Part shown: piece after piece, positions 1 through 8,590 of the stretch
Numbering within the stretch: position 1 is the first letter of the stretch
How the letters are laid out: each line of letters opens with the position of its first letter
Assembly (NCBI RefSeq): GCF_007004655.1
Contig: NZ_ML660113.1
Coordinates: forward strand, 1 to 64,000
DNA: 64,000 bases
Reading direction: 5' to 3'
From: Exilibacterium tricleocarpae
Lineage (GTDB): Bacteria; Pseudomonadota; Gammaproteobacteria; Pseudomonadales; Cellvibrionaceae
Notes under the pieces: generated by a model
Seen by the model: the letters and a program-made list of their open reading frames with translations, nothing else
Database searches by the model: none
Told to the model about the DNA's origin: nothing
Program-made: the position numbers and the translations under genes

Positions 1-26
1 GAGAAAAATCCTCGGGCAGTTGACCC

Positions 27-121
27 AAGATGAACACCTGGGTTAAAAATCCGGACGGGTGATGCGTTAGGACATTAGGTGTTCACGTTCGCCCGGAATA
101 GGTGTTCATCTTCGCCGGAAT
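27..121. mobile_element. IS21-family-like terminal repeat cluster (remnant or edge of an element)
   Basis: Two adjacent direct repeats of about 22-23 bp lie at 77-99 and 100-121 (core AGGTGTTCAyntTCGCCGGAAT), and an inverted 13-bp copy (AAGATGAACACCT) lies at 27-39. Multiple terminal repeats of this wording are typical of IS21-family ends. No istA or istB coding sequence is visible, so this is either a solo end or the edge of an element that continues left of the window. Assignment to IS21 rests on recalled repeat wording. Confidence 0.5.
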
Positions 122-208
122 ACGCACCCGCCTCCAGCTTTCACAAGGTCGCAAACCTAGGAGTTAGCTTGGCACACGCATGTGATTTTTAGGCGTGGGT
201 TAAGTGAG

Positions 209-715
209 TTACCAATATTGTCGGCAGGAAATCCAGTCGACATCTGTGACTCCGGGGCAATTCGCTATATTGCTCAGAGTAACCACTGATCTAGCGTAAG
301 GTGCACCACCTTGAACAGCAGGTAAAACGACTTGTCGAGTTTGTATTGTACCGGGAGTAGGGCTCCCCCAATTTTGTCCGCTACCCACTGTAAGAATTGT
401 TTCGAAATATGGCTGCCCTCCTCTCCCAACGGCTTCTCTTTGGATGCCACCCGCCACACCCAGCCCAACATATGGAACACCATAATAATCCTGGCACATC
501 TGACCGGGAGTAAAGGTAGCTACTAATGCATTTGGATTTCCAGGCCTGCGTTGAAGCCAATGATCTAATATGTTCCATGCATTATTATCTTGAAGTACAA
601 GACCATCCACTACGTAGAAGTGTATTGAAACACCTGCGGGAACTGCAAATTGGGGAGGGTTAGCGGGCGGCCCGACAACACGTCCGCCGTGACAGTTAAC
701 TAATATTCTTGGCAT
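209..715 (-). CDS. putative adhesin, Stv-domain-like protein
   Basis: A 168-aa protein opening with MPRILVNCHGG and continuing to FAVPAGVSIHFYVVDG. This pairing of an early CHGG/SGHGG motif with a VPAG..IHFY strand resembles the putative adhesin Stv domain, a small domain of unproven function often found alone or attached to large surface or secreted proteins. There is no signal peptide or membrane segment. The start is supported by a strong ribosome-binding site (TAGGAGAAC, about 7 nt upstream). It stands alone on the minus strand beside an IS21-like end, which fits an accessory gene. The family match is from memory of the motif, so function remains open. Confidence 0.5.
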   Translation of the reverse strand: MPRILVNCHGGRVVGPPANPPQFAVPAGVSIHFYVVDGLVLQDNNAWNILDHWLQRRPGNPNALVATFTPGQMCQDYYGVPYVGLGVAGGIQREAVGRGGQPYFETILTVGSGQNWGSPTPGTIQTRQVVLPAVQGGAPYARSVVTLSNIANCPGVTDVDWISCRQYW

Positions 716-1204
716 CTAAAGTTCTCCTAAGTTTAAATCTTCGAAAAGGTGCTGAGTCTGGTCACCCAATGCCTCCATTAGCGGCCGTAGTGTAGATGTC
801 CTTATCAGGAGTTTTTCAGTACTGGTCATCTTATAGCCGCTGCTGTGTGATTAGGTTCTCCACACTCTAATCACAGCAGGCATAGGGGGTTTGCACTCTG
901 GGGCGCAAAATTGAACTCTGGGGAAAGTAGGAGAAAGCGTTCAGGCAGGGCCGCCGTCAAAGTCGAAAGCTGGTCAACTTAGGGGCCTTCTGTCTCAGTG
1001 GCAGAAAAAGTGTGAACGTTTACTATCGAATGGAATTTAAAACAGGTGTGTTGATGTTTCGGGCGGCAGGATCGCGGCGCAATAACCCTGACGGCTCACC
1101 ACCAGAGTGAGTGATGACTTTTATATATTAAAGCCGTGCCCGATCAATAGCATGGTGTTAGAGGACGACGATAGCCGGGCTGTTTGCCATGCACCCCGCT
1201 TCGG
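716..1204. other. gene-poor stretch with a hairpin and short direct repeats
   Basis: No convincing coding region. An imperfect hairpin pairs 840-854 (CTGCTGTGTGATTAG) with 867-879 (CTAATCACAGCAG). A 13-base direct repeat TTG(C/A)ACTCTGGGG occurs at 891-903 and 911-923 with a 20-bp period and might be another mobile-element end. The rest looks like degraded intergenic sequence between the accessory gene and the riboflavin region. Confidence 0.4.
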
Positions 1205-1810
1205 TCACCCATCCTCTTCCGGGTGATCCAACCAATGCCCCAGTTTGCCTTTCTTGGTCTCCAGGTACTTGGCATTATGGGGATTGCGACCGGTCTGGTG
1301 CGGCAGCCTCTCCACCACCTCAATACCCAGCTCCTGCAAGGCGGTGACTTTGCGGGGATTATTGGTCATCAGTTTGAGCGCCTTGATATGGAGGTGCTCG
1401 AGCATGGGCCGCAGGATGGAATAGTCCCGCATATCGGCGCCAAAACCCAGTTGCTCGTTGGCCTCTACCGTATCGGCACCCTTGTCCTGCAAATGGTAGG
1501 CCTTGATTTTATTCAACAGCCCGATACCACGTCCTTCCTGGCGCAGGTAAAAAATCACCCCCCGCCCTTCGATGGATATCCGGTGCATGGCCGCCTGTAA
1601 CTGCGCGCCGCAGTCACAGCGCAGGCTGAACAACGCATCGCCCGTCAGACACTCGGAGTGAATACGCGCGAGCACCGGATCGCCGCTGCTCACATCGCCC
1701 ATGGTCAACACCACATGTTCCTTGTCGGCACCGGTGTCTTCGAAACCATGCATGGAGAAAATACCCCAGGGAGTCGGCAGCTTCGAAGACTCTACATAGC
1801 GGATAGTCAC
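1205..1810 (-). CDS. ribA: GTP cyclohydrolase II
   Basis: Opens the GTP imidazole ring to 2,5-diamino-6-ribosylamino-4-pyrimidinone 5'-phosphate, formate and pyrophosphate, the first committed step of riboflavin synthesis; cytoplasmic. The zinc site [16 protein letters not shown] carries the three cysteines, and [12 protein letters not shown] is the GTP-binding/catalytic loop. A GTG start at 1810 makes [16 protein letters not shown] line up residue for residue with the start of E. coli RibA and gives 201 aa. An upstream in-frame GTG (1855) would add an unlikely Arg-rich tail. The start overlaps the stop of a 27-codon ORF by 4 nt (GTGA). It supplies the activity that the degenerate second domain of RibBA in this operon lacks. 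Confidence 0.93.
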   Translation of the reverse strand: MTIRYVESSKLPTPWGIFSMHGFEDTGADKEHVVLTMGDVSSGDPVLARIHSECLTGDALFSLRCDCGAQLQAAMHRISIEGRGVIFYLRQEGRGIGLLNKIKAYHLQDKGADTVEANEQLGFGADMRDYSILRPMLEHLHIKALKLMTNNPRKVTALQELGIEVVERLPHQTGRNPHNAKYLETKKGKLGHWLDHPEEDG

Positions 1811-1890
1811 AACCACACCCTGTTTACCCGATCGCCGAGCCCGGCGGCGGCGCACCCGATTTCACGATACGTTGTTTGCGGCGTGCTCAT
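1807..1890 (-). CDS. 27-codon ORF coupling the protease gene to ribA
   Basis: ATG at 1890-1888 overlaps the upstream protease stop (ATGA), and its TGA at 1809-1807 overlaps the ribA GTG start (GTGA). A good ribosome-binding site (GGAG, 8 nt upstream) precedes it. The peptide begins [12 protein letters not shown] and ends NRVWL. Two consecutive 4-nt stop/start overlaps suggest translational coupling. The alternative is that it is the genuine N-terminus of RibA separated by a frameshift (real, programmed, or a sequencing error). Function of the peptide itself is unknown. Confidence 0.45.
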   Translation of the reverse strand: MSTPQTTYREIGCAAAGLGDRVNRVWL

Positions 1891-2552
1891 AGTTTTGACT
1901 CCAATACCAATATGCCACTGTCCTGGCTCATCTCAACACGGGACAGATAGCTGTTACCCAACAATATGACTTCTGGAAAGTCACCAATACTCACGGTGGC
2001 CTCCACGTTGCGCACTTCGACCTCGCCAATACGCACGCTGTCCAGCTTCACCAGAAAAGCCTTGGCCAGGCCATTGGCCGTGCTCAGCGTAATCTCCCTA
2101 CCAATACGATAGTTGATGCCCAGCCGTTTGGCGGTGGGCAGATTCATCGACACACTGGTGGCGCCGGTGTCGACCAAAAACTCAACCGGCTTGCCGTTGA
2201 TACGCCCGGGCGTTACGTAGTGTCCGCCGCGACCGCTCTGCAGTCGCACGCTGGCTCGCTCCGCCTTCTGAAAGCCGCTGGATATGCGCCGGCTCATTGT
2301 CAGCTTGTGGCGCTGCCCGTCTACTTCCACCACCGCAAACTTGCTGTCGGCGGAGACCAGCAGCACGCCCTCGGGACTGCGCCGCCCCTGCTTCAACAAT
2401 TGCTGCTTGCCATCGATAACCAACAGCGCACTGCCGGCAAACAATCCCTTTACCTCAACCGTGGTAGCCGCCTTGCCGGTGCCTGCGACCAATAACAGAA
2501 CAACCGCAACCAGCGTCCGCACGCGTGCGCAACCCACAAGTTTATTCACCAT
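1887..2552 (-). CDS. retropepsin-like clan AA aspartic protease, exported
   Basis: A 221-aa protein. The N-terminus has a signal peptide (basic MVNKLVGCARVR, then a VAVVLLLVAG core and GKAA cleavage region). The second half is a single retropepsin-like domain with the catalytic motif FLVDTGATS around residue 125 and a later LLGNSYLSR segment, matching the bacterial TIGR02281/clan AA group that acts as dimers in the periplasm. The ATG at 2552 is chosen because AAGGAGAA lies 7-8 nt upstream; the frame is open further but without a signal peptide. It lies 22 nt after pgpA and overlaps the following small ORF by 4 nt, so it is part of the operon ending in ribA. Substrate unknown. Confidence 0.8.
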   Translation of the reverse strand: MVNKLVGCARVRTLVAVVLLLVAGTGKAATTVEVKGLFAGSALLVIDGKQQLLKQGRRSPEGVLLVSADSKFAVVEVDGQRHKLTMSRRISSGFQKAERASVRLQSGRGGHYVTPGRINGKPVEFLVDTGATSVSMNLPTAKRLGINYRIGREITLSTANGLAKAFLVKLDSVRIGEVEVRNVEATVSIGDFPEVILLGNSYLSRVEMSQDSGILVLESKL

Positions 2553-2574
2553 GACAAACTTCTCCTTTCCCTGC

Positions 2575-3057
2575 TTATAAATTCCATCCCCAGGCCAATA
2601 ACTGCAGGCACAGGAACGCGAATATCCCCGCCAGTACATCATCCACCATAATACCCAGCCCGCCGTGCACGTTCTTATCGAGCCAACTGATGGGCCAGGG
2701 TTTGACGATATCGAAAAACCGAAACAACACGAAACCCAACAACAGCCAGACCCATCCGGACGGCGCCAGAAACAGCGTTATCCACAACCCCACCATTTCA
2801 TCCCAGACGATACCCGGATGATCGTGCACCCCCAATATGGCGGCGCTGCGGTGGCACAGGTAAACACCCGCGGCAAACGTCAGCAGTAACAGCGCCGCAT
2901 AAGCCATCGGCGACCAATCCTGAATCAACAGGTAAACCGGCACGGCCACCAGTGTGCCGGCGGTCCCCGGCGCCCGTGGAGACAAACCGGCGCCAAAACC
3001 AAACGCCAGCCACAACAGCGGGCGGCGCAGCAAGTCGGTAAAACTAAGCGCGGTCAT
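2575..3057 (-). CDS. pgpA: phosphatidylglycerophosphatase A
   Basis: A 160-aa inner-membrane lipid phosphatase that converts phosphatidylglycerol phosphate to phosphatidylglycerol. Family motifs are visible: GFGAGLSPRAPGTAGTL near the N-terminus, VWDEMVG and FRFFDIVKPWPI in the middle, and MVDDVLAGI near the C-terminus, with three to four hydrophobic helices. The ATG at 3057 overlaps the 3' end of thiL by 14 nt, the usual thiL-pgpA arrangement in gammaproteobacteria. The frame stays open far upstream inside thiL, but that extension has no family similarity. Confidence 0.95.
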   Translation of the reverse strand: MTALSFTDLLRRPLLWLAFGFGAGLSPRAPGTAGTLVAVPVYLLIQDWSPMAYAALLLLTFAAGVYLCHRSAAILGVHDHPGIVWDEMVGLWITLFLAPSGWVWLLLGFVLFRFFDIVKPWPISWLDKNVHGGLGIMVDDVLAGIFAFLCLQLLAWGWNL

Positions 3058-4018
3058 TGCCAAAATGCTGGTAGCCGGGGCGCACCACCGGAAACGCCTC
3101 GCCGTCGCGCAGGCAGGTAACGCCTTTGCCGCGCACGATTTCACCGATGGCCGTAGCCTGGAGTTTGCCCTGGTGTAACAGTAACTCGAGACGGTCCAAC
3201 TTGGCCCGCGGCACGGTAAAACAAAGTTGGTAATCATCACCTCCGGACAGTGCCCAGTTGCGCGACTGGGCGGGTTCGGCAAGCTTCTGCAGCGGCTCCG
3301 AGATCGGCAGTTGCTCGACATTGACCACCGCCCCCACGCCGCTGACCTCGCAGATATGCCCCAGGTCTGCCAGCAGACCGTCGGAAACATCGATCGCCGC
3401 GCGGGCGATACCGCACAGCAGTTTGCCTTCGCGCACTTTGGGCTCCGGTCGATAAAACCTCGACATAAAGTAGTCAAAAGCCGATTTGCCGACTTCAAAT
3501 TCCTGTTTGATAATGGCAACCGCAGCGGCACCGTCGCCGAGCGTACCGGTCACAAATACGATATCCCCCACTGCGGCATTACCGCGCAGCAGTGCGTTGG
3601 AGCCACTGACCACGCCGTGCACCTGAATACAAATATTCAGCGGGCCGCGGGTGGTGTCGCCGCCAATCAGCGCACAGTCATACTCGTGGGCGACATTGAA
3701 CAACCCTTTGCTAAAACCCTCCAACCAGCGGCTCTCCGCCTTGGGGATAGTCAGCCCCAGGGTAAACCACAGCGGCGAGGCACCCATCGCGGCCAGGTCA
3801 CTGAGGTTGACGCGCAGCGCCCGCTCGCCGATCAGTTCCGGATCCGCGTGTTGCGGAAAGTGCACATCCGCCACCAGCGTATCCATCGACATCGCCAGGT
3901 GTTTGGATGTCGGCGGTGCCACCAGGGCACAGTCGTCGCCGATACCGAGCGGGGCGCCGAAGGCGCCGGGGCCGCGACAAAAATAGTGTCGAATCAGTTC
4001 AAATTCACCGGTTGCCAT
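3044..4018 (-). CDS. thiL: thiamine-monophosphate kinase
   Basis: A 324-aa ATP-dependent kinase making thiamine diphosphate from thiamine monophosphate; cytoplasmic. N-terminal GIGDDCALV is the Mg/ATP-binding aspartate cluster; SMDTLVADVHF, VNLSDLAAMGA, LIGGDTTRG and AIDVSDGLLADLGH follow in the normal ThiL order, and WALSGGDDYQLCF is near residue 250. Length matches the family. It follows nusB by 37 nt and overlaps pgpA. Confidence 0.96.
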   Translation of the reverse strand: MATGEFELIRHYFCRGPGAFGAPLGIGDDCALVAPPTSKHLAMSMDTLVADVHFPQHADPELIGERALRVNLSDLAAMGASPLWFTLGLTIPKAESRWLEGFSKGLFNVAHEYDCALIGGDTTRGPLNICIQVHGVVSGSNALLRGNAAVGDIVFVTGTLGDGAAAVAIIKQEFEVGKSAFDYFMSRFYRPEPKVREGKLLCGIARAAIDVSDGLLADLGHICEVSGVGAVVNVEQLPISEPLQKLAEPAQSRNWALSGGDDYQLCFTVPRAKLDRLELLLHQGKLQATAIGEIVRGKGVTCLRDGEAFPVVRPGYQHFGNDRA

Positions 4019-4055
4019 GGGTAACTGCGATCTCCAACATCATATCCAGGGCTAA

Positions 4056-4505
4056 CTAACTGCTTTTGTCGGCCCGCCTCTCGACGGCGCGAGTCGTCGC
4101 GGACGTCTTGTCGAGCACACCATTGATAAACTTGTGACTGTCGGTGGCACCAAACTTTTTCGCCAGCGCCACCGCTTCGTTAATCACCACTTTATAAGGG
4201 ACATCGAGACGGTGCTGCAATTCGAAAGTGCCGAGGCGCAACAGCGCCCGGGTAATAGGGTCGAGCTCCTCGAGACTGCGCTGCTGTAAAAACGGTGCGA
4301 AGGCGCCGTCAATATCGCCCAGGTGTTGCACAATACCGTGCAACAGCTCGTGAAAATAGTCGGTGTCGACTTTGCTCATATCGTTGTCGGTATGGAACTC
4401 GGCCTCAATAACATTCAGGGCGGCCTGGGATATCTGCCACTGGTAAATGGCCTGCATGGCGTAGTGGCGGGCCTTGCGCCGTGCCGAGGTTGAAACTGTT
4501 GTCAT
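4056..4505 (-). CDS. nusB: transcription antitermination factor NusB
   Basis: A 149-aa all-helical RNA-binding protein that with NusE (S10) binds boxA and supports rRNA antitermination. Recognisable segments: ARRKARHYAMQAIYQWQ at the N-terminus, LDPITRALLRLGTFEL, and VVINEAVALAKKFGATDSHKFINGVLDK at the C-terminus. The ribH-nusB-thiL context is standard. Confidence 0.95.
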   Translation of the reverse strand: MTTVSTSARRKARHYAMQAIYQWQISQAALNVIEAEFHTDNDMSKVDTDYFHELLHGIVQHLGDIDGAFAPFLQQRSLEELDPITRALLRLGTFELQHRLDVPYKVVINEAVALAKKFGATDSHKFINGVLDKTSATTRAVERRADKSS

Positions 4506-4594
4506 TTAAAAACCTGTATTCGGTATTGGCTAACGAGTACACCAGCGCATCCTAAAGCGGAGGTTTTAGGCTGATATGTCAGCCTATTTTCAAT

Positions 4595-5062
4595 CTAAAT
4601 CCTCCCGACCAGCGACACCATCTCCAGTGCTGTCTGCGCCGCCTCGACGCCTTTGTTGCCGGCCTTGGTGCCGGATCGCTCGATGGCCTGCTCAATGGAG
4701 TCCACCGTCAAGACCCCAAACGTTATCGGAATACCCGCCTGTAGCGATACCTGCGCCAAACCTTTGGTGCACTCGCCGGCCACATAATCGAAGTGAGGCG
4801 TGCCGCCGCGGATCACCGCACCGAGCGCGATAATGGCATCGTGCTCGCCCTTGGCGGCAATCTTCTGCGCCGTAATCGGAAATTCAAAGGCGCCGGGTGC
4901 GTAATAAATAGTAATGGCGTCGTCACCGATACCGTGGCGGCGCAGCGTGTCGAGCGCACCGTCTTTCAAGTGCTCAACCACAAAACTGTTCCAACGACTG
5001 ACGATTAACGCGTATTTGCCTTGGGCCGCAGTGAAGTCACCTTCAATAGTCACGATACTCAT
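4595..5062 (-). CDS. ribH: 6,7-dimethyl-8-ribityllumazine synthase
   Basis: A 155-aa penultimate enzyme of riboflavin synthesis, condensing 5-amino-6-ribitylaminouracil with dihydroxybutanone phosphate. Conserved segments are present: [34 protein letters not shown] (with the catalytic histidine) and [19 protein letters not shown]. It sits between ribBA and nusB, with an AAGAGA ribosome-binding site upstream of the ATG. Confidence 0.96.
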   Translation of the reverse strand: MSIVTIEGDFTAAQGKYALIVSRWNSFVVEHLKDGALDTLRRHGIGDDAITIYYAPGAFEFPITAQKIAAKGEHDAIIALGAVIRGGTPHFDYVAGECTKGLAQVSLQAGIPITFGVLTVDSIEQAIERSGTKAGNKGVEAAQTALEMVSLVGRI

Positions 5063-5128
5063 ACTGGTTTCTCTTGTTCGTATTCTCTGATATCCAACCG
5101 GCGGGCAGCGCCCGCCTTAAACTTTAAA

Positions 5129-6241
5129 CTATTCGCAATTCAGGTATTCGACCACTTCCAGCTCGAAACCCGAGATGGCACTGAAGCGGAAGGGCGCGCT
5201 CATCAAGCGCATTTTGTGAACTTGCAAGTCCCTTAAAATCTGCGCGCCCGTACCCACTTGTTTATAGACCAAATCCTGACTCGGCCGCTGCTGCTTGCCG
5301 GATATCATCCAATCGATACTGTCCTCGATTTCTTCGGTACTCTCGTTGTGGCAGATCAACACCACCACACCGTTTTCCTCTTTGGCGACCCGGGCCAGGG
5401 CCCGCTGAAACGTCCAGGGTTTGTAGGTCTTGTCGCTCTCGCGTTGAATCGTCAGCACATCGCGCGCGGTATTACCGACATGGACCCGTACCAGCGTCGG
5501 TTGATCCCCGCCCACCTTGCCTTTTACCAGGGCGAAGTGGCACTCCTGGCGCGGCTTGTCGAGATAGGTGCGCAAAGTAAACTCGCCAAACTCGGTTCTT
5601 ACGGCGCGCTCATTGATACATTCCACAGTTTTCTCATTGACGGTGCGATACTGAATCAAATCGGCGATGGTGCCGATTTTCAGATCGTGCTCGCGCGCGA
5701 ACAGCTCCAGGTCGGGGCGTCGCGCCATGGTACCGTCGGGATTCATAATCTCCACAATGGCCGCCGCCGGCTCGAAGCCCGCCAGTCGCGCCAGGTCGCA
5801 GCCCGCCTCGGTATGGCCGGCCCGGCTCAACACACCGCCCGGTTGCGCCATGATCGGAAAGATATGCCCGGGCTGTACCAGGTCTTTGGCACCGGCGTTT
5901 TTGGCCACGGCAACGCGAATGGTGCGGGCCCGATCGGCGGCGGAAATGCCGGTGGTCACTCCCTCGGCGGCCTCGATGGAGACGGTGAAATTGGTGGAGT
6001 GCTGGGCGCCGTTGTCGCTGACCATAATCGGCAGATCCAGCTGGCGACAGCGATCCTCGGTCAGGGTCAGGCAGATCAGACCGCGGGCATGAGTGGCCAT
6101 AAAATTGATATCCTCGGCCCGCACCTGATCGGCGGCGATAATCAGGTCACCCTCGTTTTCGCGATCTTCGTCGTCCATCAGGATGACCATCCGACCCTGG
6201 CGGATATCGTCGATAAGCTCTTCTACAGTGTTCAATTCCAT
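5129..6241 (-). CDS. ribBA: 3,4-dihydroxy-2-butanone-4-phosphate synthase with degenerate GTP cyclohydrolase II domain
   Basis: A 370-aa two-domain protein. Residues about 1-205 form the DHBP synthase (RibB) domain with the acidic loop MDDEDRENEGD, MATHARGLIC and HTEAGCDLARLAG. Residues about 207-370 have the GTP cyclohydrolase II fold but lack the zinc-binding SEC...LRCDC motif and the RQEGRGIG loop, so this half is almost certainly inactive as a cyclohydrolase. That agrees with a complete ribA in the same operon. Such hybrid RibBA proteins are common in gammaproteobacteria; the retained domain may be structural or regulatory. Confidence 0.95.
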   Translation of the reverse strand: MELNTVEELIDDIRQGRMVILMDDEDRENEGDLIIAADQVRAEDINFMATHARGLICLTLTEDRCRQLDLPIMVSDNGAQHSTNFTVSIEAAEGVTTGISAADRARTIRVAVAKNAGAKDLVQPGHIFPIMAQPGGVLSRAGHTEAGCDLARLAGFEPAAAIVEIMNPDGTMARRPDLELFAREHDLKIGTIADLIQYRTVNEKTVECINERAVRTEFGEFTLRTYLDKPRQECHFALVKGKVGGDQPTLVRVHVGNTARDVLTIQRESDKTYKPWTFQRALARVAKEENGVVVLICHNESTEEIEDSIDWMISGKQQRPSQDLVYKQVGTGAQILRDLQVHKMRLMSAPFRFSAISGFELEVVEYLNCE

Positions 6242-6282
6242 AACTAACCTTCAACCTGGCGGCCGCTGTCAGCCGCACATCA

Positions 6283-6942
6283 CTAGCGATTGTAAAACCC
6301 GTGTTCCGCCAAAAAGCCGGCGCTGATGCCGGCGCCCGCAGCCGCCGCCTTATCCCCCAATAATAATCGCTCCAGGTAGCGGGCAATCACATCGACTTCA
6401 AGATTGACGGCGGTGCCCTGCCGGTAGTCGCCCATCACGGTTTGCGCCAGTGTATGGGGCACTATATTGAGCTCAAATTCGGCCCCTTCCACGGCGTTGA
6501 CCGTCAGGCTGATGCCGTCGACGGTAATCGAGCCCTTGTGCGCGATGTACTTGGCCAACGGCGGCGGCGCCCGCAATCGAAACCGCTCGGAACGCGCATC
6601 GGCATGGCGCTCGACCACCTCGCCGACACCGTCGACATGGCCGCTAACGATATGACCACCGAGCCGCGTCTGGGGGGTAAGCGCCTTTTCCAGGTTCACA
6701 GCTTGCCCGACTTTCCAATCCGCGACAGTGGTATGGTCGAGCGTTTCCACTGACACATCCGCCCAGTAACCGTCGCCGGGCAGTTCCACTGCGGTCAGGC
6801 AGACGCCGTTGGTGGCGATGGAATCGCCTAACTGCACATCGGCCAAATCCAGGCTGCCGGTGCCGATGCGCAGGCGCAGGTCGCCGCCGCGGGGCTGTAG
6901 CGCCAGAATTTTGCCGACGGCTTCGATAATCCCCGTAAACAT
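6283..6942 (-). CDS. ribE: riboflavin synthase, alpha subunit
   Basis: A 219-aa trimeric enzyme that dismutates two molecules of 6,7-dimethyl-8-ribityllumazine into riboflavin. It shows the two tandem lumazine-binding repeats: MFTGIIEAVG...SIATNGVCLTAVEL in the first and GHIVSGHVDGVGEV...SITVDGISLTVN in the second. A strong GGAGGGG ribosome-binding site lies within the end of ribD, 2 nt away, indicating coupled translation. Confidence 0.96.
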   Translation of the reverse strand: MFTGIIEAVGKILALQPRGGDLRLRIGTGSLDLADVQLGDSIATNGVCLTAVELPGDGYWADVSVETLDHTTVADWKVGQAVNLEKALTPQTRLGGHIVSGHVDGVGEVVERHADARSERFRLRAPPPLAKYIAHKGSITVDGISLTVNAVEGAEFELNIVPHTLAQTVMGDYRQGTAVNLEVDVIARYLERLLLGDKAAAAGAGISAGFLAEHGFYNR

Positions 6943-6944
6943 AG

Positions 6945-8063
6945 CTACCCCTCCGGATCGGGCTTTGCGGTTATGCGCCAGTCCTGGCCGACAGCGCGAA
7001 TATCGCTGATGCGCAGGGGCAACTGGGCGGCCATGGATTCCAGCGGCAATTCAAACAACGGGCGCGCCGCACTGCCCAGCAGTTTCGGCGCCATATACAC
7101 GATCAGTTCATCGAGCAGCCCCTGGCGCAGGAAAGCCCCCGCCAGCGTCGCCCCTGCCTCCACCAGTACTTCGTTGCACTGGCGGCGGGCCAGTTCCGCC
7201 AGCAGCGCGCGCAGGTCAATCCCCTCGCCACGACGCTCGAACAAGGCGATCTCAGCCCCCGACGCCTCCAGCTCCTCCGCACGCTGTGCCTGGGCGGCAG
7301 CGATCAGGACCTTGCCGGGGCCCTGTAAAACTTTGGCTTGCGGCGACAGTCGCAGGGTCGAATCCACCACCACCCGCAGCGGCTGGCGCGCCGCCACCGT
7401 TTCGGCGTCGGCTATATTTAATTCTTTCGCACGTACGGTCAGCGCGGCATCATCGCCGGCAACAGTGCCGATGCCGGTCACCACTGCGCAACTGCGGGCG
7501 CGCAGGCGCTGCACGTCGCTGCGGGCCTTGGGCCCGGTAACCCACTTGCTCTCGCCGCTGGCCATGGCCGTGCGACCATCGAGACTCATCGCCAGCTTGC
7601 AGCACACGTAGGGCAACCCCCTCTCCATCCGTTTGACAAAACCGGGGTTGAGGTCGCGGGCCGAATCCTCCAATAGGGGGCCGGCAACGGCAATACCGGC
7701 GCCGCGCAATCGTTCCAGGCCCGCACCGGACACCGCCGGATTGGGGTCTTCCATAGCGTAGACGACACGGGCAACACCGGCGCGGATCAGGGCCTCACTG
7801 CAGGGACCGGTTTTACCCGAGTGGCTGCAGGGTTCGAGGGTGACATACGCGGTGGCCCCGGCGGCGGCGGTACCGGCGTTTTGCAGGGCGTTGATTTCGG
7901 CGTGCGCACCGCCGGCGCGGCGGTGCCAGCCCTCGGCGATGACCCGACCGTCGCGGCTCAGTACACAGCCGACCCGCGGGTTGGGTGTGGTGGTGTACAA
8001 GCCCCGCTCGGCCAGGCGCAAAGCCCTCGCCATCAGGGTGATATCAGTGGGAGTCAGCGCCAT
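6945..8063 (-). CDS. ribD: bifunctional diaminohydroxyphosphoribosylaminopyrimidine deaminase / 5-amino-6-(5-phosphoribosylamino)uracil reductase
   Basis: A 372-aa bifunctional enzyme for the second and third steps of riboflavin synthesis. The N-terminal cytidine-deaminase-like domain carries HAEINAL and the zinc motif TLEPCSHSGKTGPC. The C-terminal reductase domain has KLAMSLDGRTA, SKWVTG and LVEAGATLAGAFL. It is placed 3 nt after nrdR and 2 nt before ribE. Confidence 0.96.
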   Translation of the reverse strand: MALTPTDITLMARALRLAERGLYTTTPNPRVGCVLSRDGRVIAEGWHRRAGGAHAEINALQNAGTAAAGATAYVTLEPCSHSGKTGPCSEALIRAGVARVVYAMEDPNPAVSGAGLERLRGAGIAVAGPLLEDSARDLNPGFVKRMERGLPYVCCKLAMSLDGRTAMASGESKWVTGPKARSDVQRLRARSCAVVTGIGTVAGDDAALTVRAKELNIADAETVAARQPLRVVVDSTLRLSPQAKVLQGPGKVLIAAAQAQRAEELEASGAEIALFERRGEGIDLRALLAELARRQCNEVLVEAGATLAGAFLRQGLLDELIVYMAPKLLGSAARPLFELPLESMAAQLPLRISDIRAVGQDWRITAKPDPEG

Positions 8064-8066
8064 GGT

Positions 8067-8540
8067 TTACGCGGGCGTCTTGGCGCTGGGCTGTTTTTCG
8101 AGGCGGTCGATTTCCTGGCGGAACTCATCCAGGTCCTGAAAGCGCCGGTACACCGAGGCAAACCGCACATAGGCCACTTCGTCGAGTTTTTGCAGGTGTT
8201 CCATGACTTTTTCACCGATGACCAGTGACTGTAATTCCCGTTCCCCGGTGGCTTGCAGGTAGTGTTTGATTTGCGCGATCGAGGCCTCTATGGCCTCGAC
8301 GCTGACCGGGCGTTTTTCCAGCGCGCGCAACAGTCCGGCGCGCAGTTTGTTTTCATCGAAGGGTTCGCGGGAACCGTCCTGTTTGATCACCCGCGGCATC
8401 AACAGCTCGGCCACTTCATAGGTGGTAAAGCGCTCGTGGCAGGACTGGCACTCGCGCCGCCGCCTGACCTGATCGCCCTCGGCCACCAGCCGCGAGTCGA
8501 TTACCTTGGTATCCTCGGCGCTGCAAAAAGGACAGTGCAT
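8067..8540 (-). CDS. nrdR: transcriptional repressor NrdR
   Basis: A 157-aa zinc-ribbon/ATP-cone repressor of ribonucleotide reductase genes. The N-terminus [18 protein letters not shown] followed by [17 protein letters not shown] gives the four zinc cysteines. The ATP-cone starts at [21 protein letters not shown]. The ATG at 8540 is chosen to put the zinc ribbon at the N-terminus; the frame is open 11 codons further. It heads the rib genes, as in many gammaproteobacteria, and is preceded by an unusual 17-copy heptamer repeat. Confidence 0.95.
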   Translation of the reverse strand: MHCPFCSAEDTKVIDSRLVAEGDQVRRRRECQSCHERFTTYEVAELLMPRVIKQDGSREPFDENKLRAGLLRALEKRPVSVEAIEASIAQIKHYLQATGERELQSLVIGEKVMEHLQKLDEVAYVRFASVYRRFQDLDEFRQEIDRLEKQPSAKTPA

Positions 8541-8590
8541 ATCAATGGCCCCGACATTTTCAAGAGGGCGCATAGTACCATAGATCGACG

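Noticed and set aside
1-208. IS21 transposase gene
   Set aside because: No istA or istB reading frame is visible at the left edge; only terminal-type repeats.
3058-3531. N-terminal extension of PgpA to 318 aa
   Set aside because: The upstream part lies out of frame inside thiL and has no similarity to the family; the ATG at 3057 gives the normal 160-aa length.
4506-4594. FMN riboswitch in the rib operon
   Set aside because: I looked in the gaps around ribH, ribBA, ribE and the nrdR leader and could not find the conserved riboswitch core; gaps in this operon are too short.
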